DNA of 64,000 bases from Epiperipatus broadwayi (GCA_028023455.1 JAQFVV010000503.1:248001-312000), one strand, 5' to 3'; positions 47,890 through 61,135 are shown, counted from the first letter of the stretch. Numbers and translations: made by a program. Notes: generated by a model from the sequence alone, not told the origin.

Positions 47890-49849
47890 TTAATTAACTA
47901 TCCATTCTTTATCCATTAACCACTTATTATTTAACTTAATGGATGTTTTGTATATATTCATACAGTTGTTTTTATTATACATGATGTAGTTTGTTTCATA
48001 TATTTTACGTCTATTAACATTTTTAATATAATCAAGAACACTTATATTATCAATACAATTTATTTTATGTCCATACTGCAAATAATGAACATATAACGCA
48101 GATCTATCATCTTTCCTAGCAATAGCATCATTGTGTTCTTTAGCTCTTTCTCCCAATTGCTTTGACGTCTGGCCATAGTAAATCATATTACAAAAATTAC
48201 ATCTAATTTTATAAACCATTCCTCTCTTATATTTTATATCATCTTTCATTCTACAATTAGTTATCAATTTATCCAAATTTTTGCTATTAGCCCATCCCAC
48301 ATTAATGTTTTTATCTATATAATTTTTACTTTTTTTATTTAATATATTATATACACTAGGCAAATATGAAATTTTTATCCACTTCTTTTGTTTATTAGTC
48401 CTACATCTATTATTATCCGTGCTATTTACTCCATGTTGTGAAAATATATTGTCAATACTATGTGCTGCATATCCATATCCCATATATGTTTGTTTAAATT
48501 TATCCTTCTGTAACATAGCAATATTTCTATCTGTATTAAATCTATCGTTCTTATATTTAAAATTCTTAATTACACTCATCTTTTGTATCCATGGCTGTTT
48601 TGAATCAATTGATATAATTTTCCTTAATTTATAATCTTTAATAAAATGCTTAATTATAATATCATTATTTTGATTTAAAATAATTTCAATATCTAAATAC
48701 CTTATTTCATTATCAATTTCTTTCATAGTAAACCTAATATTATCAACATTATTATTAAATTGTTTATATAATTTATATATTGCCCTCTTATTACCAATTA
48801 TCAAACTATCATCTACATATCTAAAATAATGTAGTACTTCTTTTTATACTGCCTTTTATAATATTGATTTCCATGTCATTAATGAACATAGATGCCATAA
48901 GCCCACTAATTGCGCATCCCATTACCCATCCCTTATTTATACTCCAATATTCATTATTATATTTAAAATATAAACTATTATTTATTAGGTTCAATGCTTC
49001 ATTTATAATACTAATTATGCTATTATCATTGATATATAGAGATAAAGCCTTTATGATGATACTAATGCTTTTAATTCTAGGGATACTAGGGTACATCGAT
49101 TCTATGTCCATCACAAAGATACTGTGGTTTCTATTTATATTCATCATATTTAATTTATCAATAATAGCCTCTGTATTTTTAATACAATATTGTCCATAAC
49201 CAATAATATCAGCTATCCATTTGTTTAAATATTTACAAAATTTATGTAAAATGAAATTGCTAAAATTAAATAATAATCTTAAAGGGTTATCTTCCTTATG
49301 CGTTTTTACCTTACAAAATATATATGGGTTCTCATATGAATTAGGATATAAAGAATAATATTGATTATCACTTATAATGTTATTAAGCTTCATCTTTTTT
49401 AACAATTTTACATATTTATTTTTTATATTATTTGTAGGATCGTTAGATAATCTACTATACCCCTCATTTTTTTATTACACTATCTATTCTATCATTATAG
49501 TCCTTAGCGTACATTACAACAAAACGACAACCTTTATCTTCTTTACTTATTACAATCCCAGAGCCATTACATATATATATCTAATTTCGTTTATTATTTT
49601 TCTGTAGTTATAATCCCTATTAGAAATATTAAGTTCGTATAAATGTCTATTTAAAACACAATGTAATTTCTTTTTCTCCCCGTATGAAATATGTTCCAAT
49701 TCAATGTCTGTTATAATCCTCTTCTTTATATCTTTGTCTATAAATGGGATAAATGATGGATTTTTACTCAGTAAATTACTTTGTTCACGTGAAAATTTAT
49801 AGTCCGTTAAATTTACAAAATTGTCTGAAACATGTTTTTTATATTTCAT
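47890..49849 (-). pseudogene. PLE C reverse transcriptase/GIY-YIG ORF, three frame breaks
   Basis: Would encode a PLE polymerase: cDNA synthesis by the RT and target nicking by the GIY-YIG domain, acting in the nucleus. In order: N-terminal region (49849-49550), RT palm (49405-48821) with SIFVMDIESMYPSIP and NKGWVMGCAISGLMASMF, an intact YVDDSLIIG catalytic box (about 48800), and RT thumb/connection (WIQKMSVIKNFKY). The endonuclease has VYKIRC and YYGQTSKQLGERAKEH, and the C-terminus DKEWIVN. Breaks are apparently single-base: near 49560 (TA-rich), near 49470 (a run of seven A), and near 48825 (AAAAAGAAG). No premature stop lies inside the blocks, so the gene is either recently dead or broken by assembly errors in homopolymers. 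The second palm motif has VMG where PMG is usual. Confidence 0.85.
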
Positions 49850-50030
49850 AGATTTATAAGATTGCTGAATATGATCATATCTGCAAGATCTATTAGTGGA
49901 AAATTTATTAATCAGCCATTCCCATTTTTTAGTATATTTAAGGTGTATTTTATAGTACCATTTATTACGATAATTATTTAAGAAAGCTTTGAAATTATCC
50001 CAGACATTTATCCTTTTTAATATTGGTTTT

Positions 50031-50623
50031 AATTTTTGTAATATGATTTACTATGGCCAGACGTCAAAGCAATTGGGAGAAAGAGCTAAAGAACACAATG
50101 ATGCTATTGCTAGGAAAGATGATAGATCTGCATTATATGTTCATTATTTGCAGTATGGACATAAAATAAATTGTATTGATAATGTAAGTGTTCTTGATTA
50201 TATTAAAAATGTTAATAGACGTAAAATATATGAAACAAACTACATCATGTATAATAAAAACAACTGTATGAATATATACAAAACATCCATTAAGTTAAAT
50301 AATAAGTGGTTAATGGATAAAGAATGGATAGTTAATTAATTAATATATGTGGATATATATCCATTCAATATATATAACAGAGTAATTTTGTAGTAGAATT
50401 GAGGGAGGAAAAATCACATAATAGATCATGTCAAATATCCATTTGTTTATCTATCTTCTCTCATGTATTGATATAGACGTCGCTGTATGTGCTTTAAATC
50501 GTGGAGACATATTGAAAAGGGCAAAAAAACATAATTTGCCGAAAAAGGCTTTTATATAATAATTTTATAATTTGTAATCTTTGTTGCTTGTATATATGTA
50601 TTTTTAAACATATTTGACTATTG
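50031..50623 (+). repeat. Inverted 3'-end copy of PLE C
   Basis: Near-exact reverse complement of 47607-48198. It contains the GIY-YIG C-terminal half, so the open frame 49989-50339 is only a truncated copy. One visible difference is DNIS versus DNVS. Confidence 0.93.
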
Positions 50624-50758
50624 TATACTTGAAGTGCAACATAAAAAAAGAATTGGTTTTAATTCCGATTCTGTTTCTGTATAGATCATATTATAATTAC
50701 AAATGAAATGATATTATCATAAACCTTCAGACAAACAATATGCAAAATTCTGGAAGCT

Positions 50759-50872
50759 TTTTACTAAAGAAACAGCTGTATCACTTTTAGTACTAACCAT
50801 CTAATTATAAGCTATTAGTAGATTATAATTAGATGGTCAATACTAAAAGTGAATCAGCTATTTTTAGTAAAA
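50759..50872. repeat. Hairpin-forming inverted repeat (114 bp)
   Basis: TTTTACTAAAG...CAGCTGTATCACTTTTAGTA...CCATCTAATTATAA is followed, after a short loop, by its near reverse complement ending TTTTTAGTAAAA. Arms are about 50 bp. It directly precedes PLE fragment D. Confidence 0.85.
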
Positions 50873-51370
50873 TCTGCATTATACATTCATTACTTGAAAT
50901 ATGGACATAGAATAGATGTTACAAGAAGTATTAAACATTTAAATTATATCAAAGTTCTAAAAAGAAGACAAATATTTGAAGCATACTATATTAACAATAA
51001 CTTGAATAATTGTATGAATATTTACAAGGTTTCTACAAATTTGGTTAACAATTGGTTAATTAAAAATGAATGGAAAATTATATATATATATAATTGTAAA
51101 AAAATGTGTATAATATTTATTTATTGTATTGTTATTATATAATCAATTATTTTATAATTACTGAATTTCTATATAATTATGGGTTTTGATTTATTTTAAT
51201 GATTTATATTGTTATTGCTTGTTTTAATCTATTATTGAACACTAGATGGTTTTTTGTCTGAAATAGTTTGTTAACATTAAATAGATGATTAACATTTGAA
51301 AAGAGTACCAAACCAGGTGCTGAAAAAGAAGGCTTTTTATGCATAAAATTATTATTGATAGGTATATAAC
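50869..51370 (+). pseudogene. PLE fragment D (C-terminal tail), diverged relative of C
   Basis: The plus-strand frame contains SALYIHYLKYGHRID, NCMNIYKVSTN and NWLIKNEWK, aligning with the tail of element C (SALYVHYLQYGHKIN, NCMNIYKTSIK, KWLMDKEW). It starts after the YIG motif, so the nuclease core is missing. The terminal motif AAGGCTTTTTATGCATAAAA parallels the 3' end of C. Confidence 0.8.
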
Positions 51371-51418
51371 TGTTATAAGAATGTATTATTACTTTCTGAT
51401 TTATTTCTATTATCCAGT

Positions 51419-52182
51419 TGTAATTGTTAAATGTTTTTAGAAAAATCAGTTTTATTTATACTTTGTCCAACACAGCTTAATATAAAATAATATTTCAAAT
51501 AACTTTTTTCTCATTTCTTCAGATATTATTGGTCTGGCTAAAGATATACTAGTGTGGGGATTAAATGGGTAGCTCTTAAAGTTTAACTATTGAGTTAGAG
51601 ATAATGCTCTAAACCATTATTTCAAATTCAATATTCATGGATATGAAAATTATCATTTAATCTTTACTATCATATAAACAAGTCATAAGTACCTTCTTTT
51701 TTATAAATCTTGATTTATTCTATGAAGTACTATAAATTACAATCTTTTGACTATATTGTTTTATAGTCTTTCTCAAGAAATAAATAAAATATACATAAAT
51801 AAAATAATAAATACTAATACAAATATTCCACAATAATCCAATACATATAACCAGTACAAATTACTGTTACTTATAAACTCTTCTACAAACAATATTAAAA
51901 TTATATTACACTCATTTTATAAATATCTTTCTTAAATTACTTATAATTATTTAATTTCAAATTCCACATTATTTAAATCAACCTTTTTTTTCTAATTAAT
52001 AACTAATTTATTACAGGTTTTATTTCATTTATATAAATAATCTCTTTTATAATTCTTTCATAATATGATCTAATACATTCCAATGATTCTTTTTTTAAAA
52101 TGTTGCATTTAAATTGATATATATGTTTATAAACTACAGAATTTTTATAATTTAAATGTTGCTTTAATATTTCTGTGGATTG
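51419..52182 (-). repeat. Right arm of outer inverted repeat
   Basis: Reverse-complement partner of 46808-47583. On the minus strand it retains decayed coding similarity to the GIY-YIG remnant (ECIRSYYERI versus EYIRSYFERI; NEIKPV versus NQMKPL). Its distal end merges into the 52179-52289 hairpin. Confidence 0.85.
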
Positions 52183-52289
52183 TTATTATAATAAAGAATG
52201 GAAATGAGGAGATAATATAATACTCATGTAAATAGATCTATTTACATAAATATTATCTCATCATTTCTATTATTTATTATAATAACAAT
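52179..52289. repeat. Hairpin at the end of the outer arm
   Basis: ATTGTTATTATAATAAAGAA...GGAGATAATAT pairs with its near reverse complement ending ATTATAATAACAAT, around a centre containing TAAATAGATCTATTTA. It may mark the true terminus of the outer element. Confidence 0.85.
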
Positions 52290-54447
52290 TCATGGAAATA
52301 TTCAATTGAACATATACCATATTTGCAGAATGTCAAGAAAGTTTCTATTTTTTCCATTATCACACCTATAAAATAACTTTCTGAGTTCAAGTCCATATAA
52401 GAACTTGGGTTTGAAATAAAATTGGTATTTTTACTTTTAAAACACACTACATCAAAAGAGCTATTATAGAATAATTAAAACCTTGTTTAGTCTCAGGAAT
52501 TGTCAATTAGTAGCAATTAATAATTTCTTGACAACATCAAAGGTTATTACTATTTACATGAATATTCTCCTTATTTCTATTCAATATTTTACACACTCAC
52601 ATTTATATATTCTAAAATTCTCATGAATAAATCATGAATTCATTGTATTATTTCCATGAGCTTTCATGTAATAAAAAATATAATAGCTAAATATTCATAG
52701 TCACAAATTCCAAATATTTTATTGGCTTATGAAGAAAGTAATTTTATTATTATAAATAATAGTGTTTGGAAGGTATATTTATATTGCTAGTGATAATACC
52801 TAGTGAAACGAGTTATTAAATTATCCAACATGTTCTCCATACAGATTTTATAAATACTTGTATCTTAAGAAAAATTATATTTATCATATTTTGTTTTATC
52901 ATGGTTGAAAGATATTTTAAAAAGATACACATCCACTTAAAATTAATTTTGAAAGACTAACAAACAGGATAAATATGCATAAAGCTAACTACAACTGTAA
53001 TAAAGTATTTAAAAATATTTTATTAGAATAGTAGATTTTGTTATATCTGCTAGGTAATCTATACTACAGTTTATAGCAATTTGAACCTTTAACATAATTT
53101 TCAAACACATGTGAGTGCATGAATGATTTTTTACATTGTTGAATGTATTTATAATTAAACAATGTTATCCGAAAATATTTTAAATAGTTTATTATTAGCG
53201 ATTTATTATTGGATTTATTACTTATAGTAATGATAACTTTAAAATAAATAAAATAAAAATGATTTAGTGTAATATTTTAATATTGTCAGTAATTTATTTG
53301 TAAATTAATTTTATTTTGTTTTAATCATTTAATCAATGTCATCTGATATTTTAATATTTCAAAATCCTACTACTCTACATTATTAGACTCATATCAAATT
53401 TTGGTATACTCAATTTTTTTAATTTTCAAAACTTATCTACTTCATGCCATTTCTAAGTAACTGTAGTAAAATATTTCTATAAAAATCCAAAAAAATGAAG
53501 TATTTTGAGTAAAAACTATGATCACACTGATCACGTGATAGGAGCCTATAAATACACTTATGTGCTAAAAATTGTTTAGACTTTTATTAGTGTATGCAAA
53601 AGAACTGCATAGAATTGAAATTCAGATTAACCAACTTTGCTTCCTGCTTTAAAATATTGTCTGTGTAAACAACCAACTCAACATTTGCCTCTTAATAGCA
53701 AATGTTTTTCTACTTTATCTTGAATGAAAATATTAAAAATCTAAAAAATTTTATCACTTCAATAATAGATTTTTTTAAAAAATTGAAAACTAATATTTGA
53801 ATTTTACTACAAAAAATTAAGATTACTTCATGGGATTTTTATCTAAACTGCGAATTTATTTCTCTCTTCTTTAGACCAGAAATCATTACTTGGAATTATA
53901 TTTATTATAAAGACTTAAAGCTTCAGATGAATATTATAAACTAATGAGAAGTAATAAACTAATTAATTGGTCGATATTATATCTATAAAAACTACCTAAA
54001 GCTTTGTATTTGTTCTAAAAACTAATGTAACCAGTCTATTGCAGATTATTTAATAATAAAATGACCACAATTATACAAAAGCTTAAAAGAATTATTAAAA
54101 TGACTGTTAATAAATGATTTTACATTCATTAATATTTTAACTTTGTAAATACACTTGTAAACTTGTATAATCAATGTAAGTTACACATTAAAGAATTAAC
54201 TACTGCATTTACTGCATAAAAAATATCAACAAATAATTATAGGCTTGACAAAATGCTGCTTGGAAAGTGACCTTTATATGATTTATGTTTAAAGGACTCA
54301 ACCTTCATTATTAAAGCACTTCATATCAGGATTAAGTATTGAAAACTTATGCAAATAGGATACACCAATCTAGAAATGATAATGCCGTAATAATTGTGAA
54401 TATTAAAATAATTGCATCTGATTTATTACTATGGATTATAATCTTAA

Positions 54448-54512
<65 letters not shown>

Positions 54513-56040
54513 AAATTATTGACTTTGTTTAATTTTAGCATATTTAAAAAAATTAATATTACATATAAAAAATTCTCAAAGAAGAAAGATGTGATAATGA
54601 TGATACAGATAAATATATTATTAAGTTTATAAATTTTAATGGGATATAAACATGTGTTATTAATTTGTTGTATTTTGAAGATTGGTTGTTTAAGTTAATT
54701 AAGAAAAAAAACTTTGGGTTTAATTGGTTTTTAATTTAACATTCAGTTTTTTATATGATTAAAGGTATCTAGAGTAAATGTTTAAGCATTTATTAAGATT
54801 ACACACTATATCTTACTTTATGTAAAGAGATAATCATGTGAGTCTATGAAGATAAAAAAGCATATCTGACCATACCTGTTACATTGATAATTAATAAATA
54901 TTATTGTTTAATTGAGGCAAACTTCTAACAATATTTTGTGTAATTTTAAACATAATCATACTTGTTATAAATATTATGTGAATGCCATCTAATGATGTGA
55001 TATTAAGAACAAGTTGAACTTATCCTTTTGTGAGAATAAAATTTACCAGTTGGGTTAATGTCTGCTCTTTCATGAAAAATTTATTTTATAATTCTGATAC
55101 CTATAAAAGAAATTACAATTTTACTAATAAAAGAGGCAATAAAACATTTTTCTCTTTGGTTTATTATTCATAATTAATTCTTTAAATTAAACAGCATACA
55201 AACTTCTCCAATATAGTGCACTGTTTGCACATTATGTATGATAAATCACAGAGGTAGTTATCATTAACATAACAAGTATTTTTTATAATATTACAATATT
55301 ATTTATCCTCTTTGAAGAAAATTTATTGTCATTATTGCCATGTTCATTTTACAATATTTTATATAATTTTATTGTTAATAAAATTGTTTTATTTTGTTAA
55401 ATTATCTGATCTTTTTGACATCAATTAGGTATGGATCATCATCTATACATTTTAGTAAAATAAAATATGATTGCATGATATATATTGTGCCATTACAATT
55501 TAGTCATTAGATAAATTTGTAGTAATGTGCATGAAAGAAAATGTAAAACAAAAGTCGTCATCACATTTTTATATAGTAAATGAAGCTGTAGGGCATCCAA
55601 GTTTAAACCCTACAAGATCAAGTTTTAAAAGCTTAAGACAGAGAGAGAGTGGGACAACAGTTATATTCTTTATTTGTTTGTGTGTTGATATAAAACTCAA
55701 AAAGAGTAATACACACATTTAGATTTTTCAATATTTAAATTTTTGTTAAAAAGTAGAGTAATAACACATATATAGGAAGTGTGTGTGCAAACTGTTTAAT
55801 TATCATTGTATATTTCAAATATTAAACTCTCTTCAAAGCTAACCTACATTTACTAAATTCTAATGTTTTATTCTATTTCTATTTTATTATTCTATTTCTA
55901 TTTTGTTCTTTGTCTATGATTATAATTTGGGGTGTGAAAGTTGTAGTTTGGGGTTTAAAAATTGTAAGAGTTTAATGTAGATATTAAAATCATAATTTCT
56001 AAAAAGCATTTAGATTGTTTTATAGGCTTGTTTTATAAAT
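52290..56040. other. AT-rich non-coding stretch
   Basis: I see no gene. It contains a TA tract at 54449-54512 and short unrecognised frames (for example 55525-55722). Confidence 0.5.
54449..54512. repeat. (TA)n microsatellite, interrupted
   Basis: Two TA runs are joined by TAATATA. The minus-strand frame 54541-54347 reads through it and is spurious. Confidence 0.93.
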
Positions 56041-56047
56041 AATTTTA

Positions 56048-57180
56048 ATGAGTGTGTGTGTACATTGCATACATAAACTACATTTTTATTTATTAAATAT
56101 TGAAAGAAAAAGAAGAAAATCTGTTAAATTATTATTATTTTTTACTCAACAATTTTGTATTATAAGGGTTATTTTTCTGTTAAAATTTAGAGACGATGTG
56201 AGAAGTCTAATTTTAAAAGTGTCTAATCCTAAGATCAAAAGAAAGAAGCTCAAATTTGAGATGTTACATGGGTGTAAAAAAGGATTAAGACTATTTTTTC
56301 CTTCAAAACAAACGTTTGTCTAAAAATCAGGATAGACGAGTTAGCTGAAAATAAGCTATAAATATATTTAAATGAGTTGGTCAAAAATAGAAAAATAAAC
56401 TATAAAAGCAGTCTGGAAAATCAGTTGATATTATAGAGACTTTTAAAAATATTGAAACTAAGGAGTCAAGCATTTTTAATTCATCAGATATCAATTTTAG
56501 AAATCATTTTTAATATAAAGTTTTTTTTTGTGAAGATGAAAAACAGCATGGCCGGTTAAAATAAAGATATATTTCATCTGGGGAAATTCCCTGACTCATA
56601 ATCAGCTAGCACATCATATAAGAAAGAAAAGATGTCTTGTCTGAAAAATAATATTCTACACCTTTTAACTGACTGAGAGAAATAAGATGTTTTTAAATAG
56701 AAAGAAGAAAGCATTCACCTGCATTTAAAAGCTGAAGAAAATGAATAATCTATAGATAAATGTTAAATCACCAAGTTCAATTAAATCCAGTAACTGAGTT
56801 TAAACCCAAGAAAAATTATAAATGTGAAAACAACTGCTGTACTTCATCCACTAAAAGAATAATGCTTGACAGGAAGAGAAGAGTTAATATAATGATTTCC
56901 AAATTGTCCACTAAAGCAAATGACGTCAATAGGATCATCATCATCAAATAAGAAGAGTTAATATAATGATTTCCAAATTGTCCACTAAAGCAAATAACCT
57001 CAATAGGATCATCATCATCAAATACTTATACACCTCAAGAAAGAAATTGTTCCAAAGAAAAATGGAAATGGTAGATGCAAAAATATAGACATTAAACAAG
57101 ATAAATTTGACTCATTGGAAGTCGCTACAAAGAATCGAACTGGTAGTATAAATTTTTTTATATATTTTCTTTATAATATC
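56048..57180 (+). other. Unrecognised region with broken charged frames
   Basis: Short plus-strand frames (56048-56323 and 56760-56951) are lysine/serine-rich and flanked by further broken frames to about 57150. I recognise no family and see no consistent splice signals. It could be a decayed gene, element or chance. Confidence 0.3.
56877..57024. repeat. 74-bp tandem duplication
   Basis: Two adjacent copies starting AGAAGAGTTAATATAATGAT and ending ATCATCATCATCAAATA differ at only a few bases (ATGACGTC versus ATAACCTC). The duplication appears recent. Confidence 0.95.
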
Positions 57181-57687
57181 AGACTTAGTAAAATTTTAGC
57201 AACAGAGTGGTATATTTTTGTTTAAAGAACATTAAAAACAACCAAGATCAATTGAAACCAAGAATTTCTTAATAACGATAAACATAAGCTTCATTAATGA
57301 TTTTATATGTACTAAAATTATGATTGTCTATTAACCTAAAGTTATGAAATGTTATTAATATGTAAAAAAAATTTTTTGTATTATTGTTTTGGTTTTTAAA
57401 TAATATTGGGTTATTATGGGGATAAAACATGCACATACACAGCAATATATTAACTTGTTACATGTGTGGTTGGGTGTGTGTGAGAATGATCGACATATAA
57501 CATTGGAAATATTAGATTATTTTGTTTTAGGAAAATATAGCATTTCAGCACTTAGGTGGGAGGGGGAGAAAAGATACTTTAAAACTTGTTTCTAAAAAAC
57601 TTGCTCTTGCCAATTCTACTAACATTTATTCTTAATCATTCTAATTTATCACATGATCACATTTCCTATACTAGCACATTAATTGTT

Positions 57688-57995
57688 GATAAACAGAGCA
57701 AAACTCTCCATACAGTATTGCCACCTGTGCTAAACAGAGTAATCAATGGATGCCAGAAAGCTTGTGCATAAAATCCCTATCTAATGCCTACTCATCCAAT
57801 ATCCCCAGACTCTAGATGCAGTGCTCTCAGATCCAAAGCTCCTCACTGATGAAGACCACAAGCCAGAAACTAGTCTGGGGGTATTGGATGAGTAGGCATT
57901 AGATAGGGATTTTATGCACAAGCCTTCTGGCATCCATTGGTTACTCTGTTTAGCACAGGTGGCAATACTGTATGGAGAGTTTTGCTCTGTTTATC
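57688..57995. mobile_element. 308-bp foldback/MITE-like element
   Basis: Arms of about 124 bp (57688-57812 and 57872-57995) are near-perfect reverse complements, starting GATAAACAGAGCAAAACTC and continuing through TGCCACCTGTGCTAAACAG and CTACTCATCCAATA. The loop of about 59 nt contains ACTGATGAAGACC and CCAGAAACTAG. The ends resemble the 98-bp foldback at 23372-23469. No coding content. The arms and loop are much less AT-rich than the surroundings, marking it as inserted DNA. Confidence 0.9.
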
Positions 57996-57996
57996 A

Positions 57997-58052
57997 TTCT
58001 ACTTTACATGTGAGAAGTCTAATTTTAAAAGTGTCTAATCCTTCTACTTTAC
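57997..58052. repeat. 35-nt copy of distant sequence between short direct repeats
   Basis: 58008-58042 is identical to 56196-56230 (starting ATGTGAGAAGTCTAATTTTA). It sits between two copies of TTCTACTTTAC, immediately right of the foldback. Confidence 0.85.
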
Positions 58053-59455
58053 AAATATGTGTGCGAAAGAGAAAGGAAAAAAAAAGAGTGAATATTTTTT
58101 TTTCTTATGAAATATTTTCTTGTGAATCCAAAACTTTAGCAACTTAGTATCCAAATTTATGTATATATTTTTGACAGGAAAGGGGGAACAATTCAAAATT
58201 AACATTATGATTGCCAGATAATCAATTATTGTCATCATTATTATTTCATCTAAAATTTTGGTTTTATCTTTAAATTATTTAAAGATTTTTGTAATAAATT
58301 AATAAATGTTAAATTGTTTTATTAAACAAGGCATATGTATTTTATTGATAATAGTCTTTATTCATTGTGATCATTCATCATCAATGGTTGATATTGATTA
58401 TTTAAGATTTAATTAGATATACTAAAATTAAGCAATAATTATGAATTTCTTTATAACAATTAGGTTTTATATTTAGGCTTAGTCCTAAAGCTGTGGTTGA
58501 GACCATTATTGTTATCATTGTCATAATCGTCATCATCATGTTCTAATTAATGAGATAGATAAATGTTTAAATGCCATAAATAAATAGTAATTTCATGGTA
58601 TTTAGTTGACATTTGTGAATAATTGTAATAACCACCATCCCATCATCTATTTCATGCAAGGATGAGTGAATTGCCATCCTAAATTAATAATATAATCTGA
58701 GCTAGTAAAATGTATAAAATATTGAAACACATTTATTATGTTAAGATCTAAAAAATGATTTCTGTCTAATGAAATTTATATACTCCACTTTAGTTTAAGG
58801 ATGATTTATGTTTACCTAAATATTAGTGCATACAGTGATATGGATCTAAAAGCAAAATCCTCTATTTTATTAGAAATAAAGTAACAAAAAGGTATTCAAA
58901 CCTGGTATATGTGAAAAAAGTTATAAATATAACTTTGTCTAGGACCAGCTAACCTAGTGGCACCCTGATAGACCATATTCACTTGTTTTTTTATGTAGAT
59001 ATGCACTTGAGATTCAACCAAAAGATAAGAGTGAGTAAAATCTACAGTTGGATATATTGGGAGATATTTGATTGACTTACCAGTGTACTCACTCACTTGA
59101 TTTTTATATACCTAAGTTATAATAGTTTGTTCTGAATAATAATTGCTTATAGTTTGATCTACTTGTTTATTGATGATACAATGCCTGCCTAATCAGGATT
59201 TGAAATAGGCCAGACATCTTAAATGACTAGTCTCTAGGCATTATCATCTCTAATTATTGATATTATGATATCTTGAGAAATCTAATTATAGAAGTATGTT
59301 TCATAGAAACCAAAGATATTTTAAGTATTATGATCTTATATATTATAGACTACTCAGGTATGGTAATATTTATATTTGAATCTGAATTCTTTACCAACTT
59401 TAATTATATTTATATTTGAATTCTTTGGAGCAATTATTAAAATTACAACGGATTT
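58053..59455. other. AT-rich non-coding stretch
   Basis: No gene that I can support. It has CATCATCATC-type short repeats near 58.5 kb. Confidence 0.5.
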
Positions 59456-60535
59456 TTGAGCAAACTTAATTCATCATCATCATCAGCAACCATTATCAAT
59501 CCACTGTGGGATGAAGGTCTCTCCGAGTTTAATCCAACTTCTCTGATTTTTAGCTTCTCTTTTCCACAACACTCCTGCACATTTTCTTATTTCATCCATC
59601 CATCTCACATGTGGTCTCTTTCTGGGTCTTTTACAATCTCTTGGAATCCAGTTTAAAATTTTAATTGTCCATCTATTATCATTTCTTCTAGCAATATGTC
59701 CAGCCCAACTCCATTTCAATCTTTTAATTTTTTCAATAAGGTCAGTAACACCTGTTTGTTGTCTTACCCATCCATTGCATTTTCGATCTCTTCTTGTTAC
59801 TCCCAACATACATCTCTCCATACTCCTTTGAGTGGTCTGAAGTCTCTGTATTGCTCTTTTATTAAGTGTCCAAGTCTCAGATCCATAAGTAAGAACTGGT
59901 AAAACACATTTGTTAAAAACCATTCTTTTCAAACACATAGGCATATTTCCTTTTAGTATCAAGTTATTTCTACCAAAAGCACTCCAACCAAGTTTAATTC
60001 TATGATTAATTTCCTCCATTATGTTTCCATCTGTATTAATAATCTGACCTAGGTATTTGTAACTGTTAACTTCTTCTAATTCTTCATAATCAATCTTTAT
60101 TTTCATATTTTGAGCAAATTGATTAAACATTACTTTAGTCTTTTTAACATTTATCTTTAGTCCTACTTTTTTACTTTCATCTGCTAACTCCTGCAACATT
60201 TCCTGCAGCTCTGAAGCATTATTTGGAAAAACAACTACATCATCTGCAAAATCTAAATGACTTAAATACTCTCCATTTACTTTCATTCCTTTAGTTTCCC
60301 ATTTTAATCCACAAAATACTTCTTGCAGCACTGCTGTAAAAAGTTTTGGAGATATGGAGTCACCTTGCCTTACACCTTTCTCAATGTTGATTTTTCCAGT
60401 ATCATTATGTAATCTAATTGTTGCTGTTGCATTTTTATAAATATTCTTTAAAATATGACAATATCCTGGATCTATACCTTGATGATCCAATGCTTTAATC
60501 ACTGAAGAAATGTGTATAGAATCATAATTGTATAT
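59456..60535 (-). pseudogene. 5'-truncated RTE-type LINE, open RT C-terminal ORF
   Basis: The minus-strand frame (60559-59483, 358 codons) is uninterrupted. The first 12 or so codons (to about 60525) are not LINE-like. The remainder covers the RT palm from SSVIKALDHQGI, through GVRQGDSISPKLFTAVLQ and the catalytic FADDVVVF, thumb (NVKKTKVMFN; YKYLGQII) and C-terminal domain (LTYGSETWTLNKR; KWSWAGHIARR; PRKRPHVRWMDEIRKCAG), ending in the WIDNGC-type tail. The stop is followed by an ATG-repeat tail (CATCATCATCATC on plus). The endonuclease and N-terminal RT are missing, so it cannot be autonomous. It is the least decayed LINE copy in the window and thus the youngest of the three. Confidence 0.9.
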
Positions 60536-60559
60536 ATGTATAGGAAAAATATTTATCAT

Positions 60560-60968
<409 letters not shown>

Positions 60969-61075
60969 AGCCTGCTAATAGCTCTAAACAAGCTTATTTA
61001 TTTTATTTTTTATGATAAATGCTACAAGAGAAAATACCTGAAGCCTTTATCTATGATGGTCCCCATTCCCAGACC

Positions 61076-61079
<4 letters not shown>

Positions 61080-61135
<56 letters not shown>
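61080..61135. repeat. (TA)n microsatellite
   Basis: A second TA tract shortly after the first, separated by about 115 bp of mixed sequence. Confidence 0.95.

Larger units (their letters stand above)
47607..50623 (-). mobile_element. Penelope-like element C with inverted terminal arms
   Basis: About 3 kb: a minus-strand RT/GIY-YIG body (49849-47890) and its 3' tail to 47607, preceded by an inverted copy of its own 3' 592 bp (50031-50623). Arms 47607-48198 and 50031-50623 are almost identical. PLEs are known to carry partial inverted copies at their ends, which this matches. Flanked by the older outer inverted repeat. The near identity of the arms and the few lesions in the coding body imply recent activity. 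Confidence 0.88.

Noticed and set aside
58896-59096. Minus-strand 66-aa ORF sharing a GP(R/G)Q string with the 7743-7928 ORF
   Set aside because: The similarity is limited to a short nucleotide string (TTTGTC then GG(A/G)CCAGC) and is too short to call a family.
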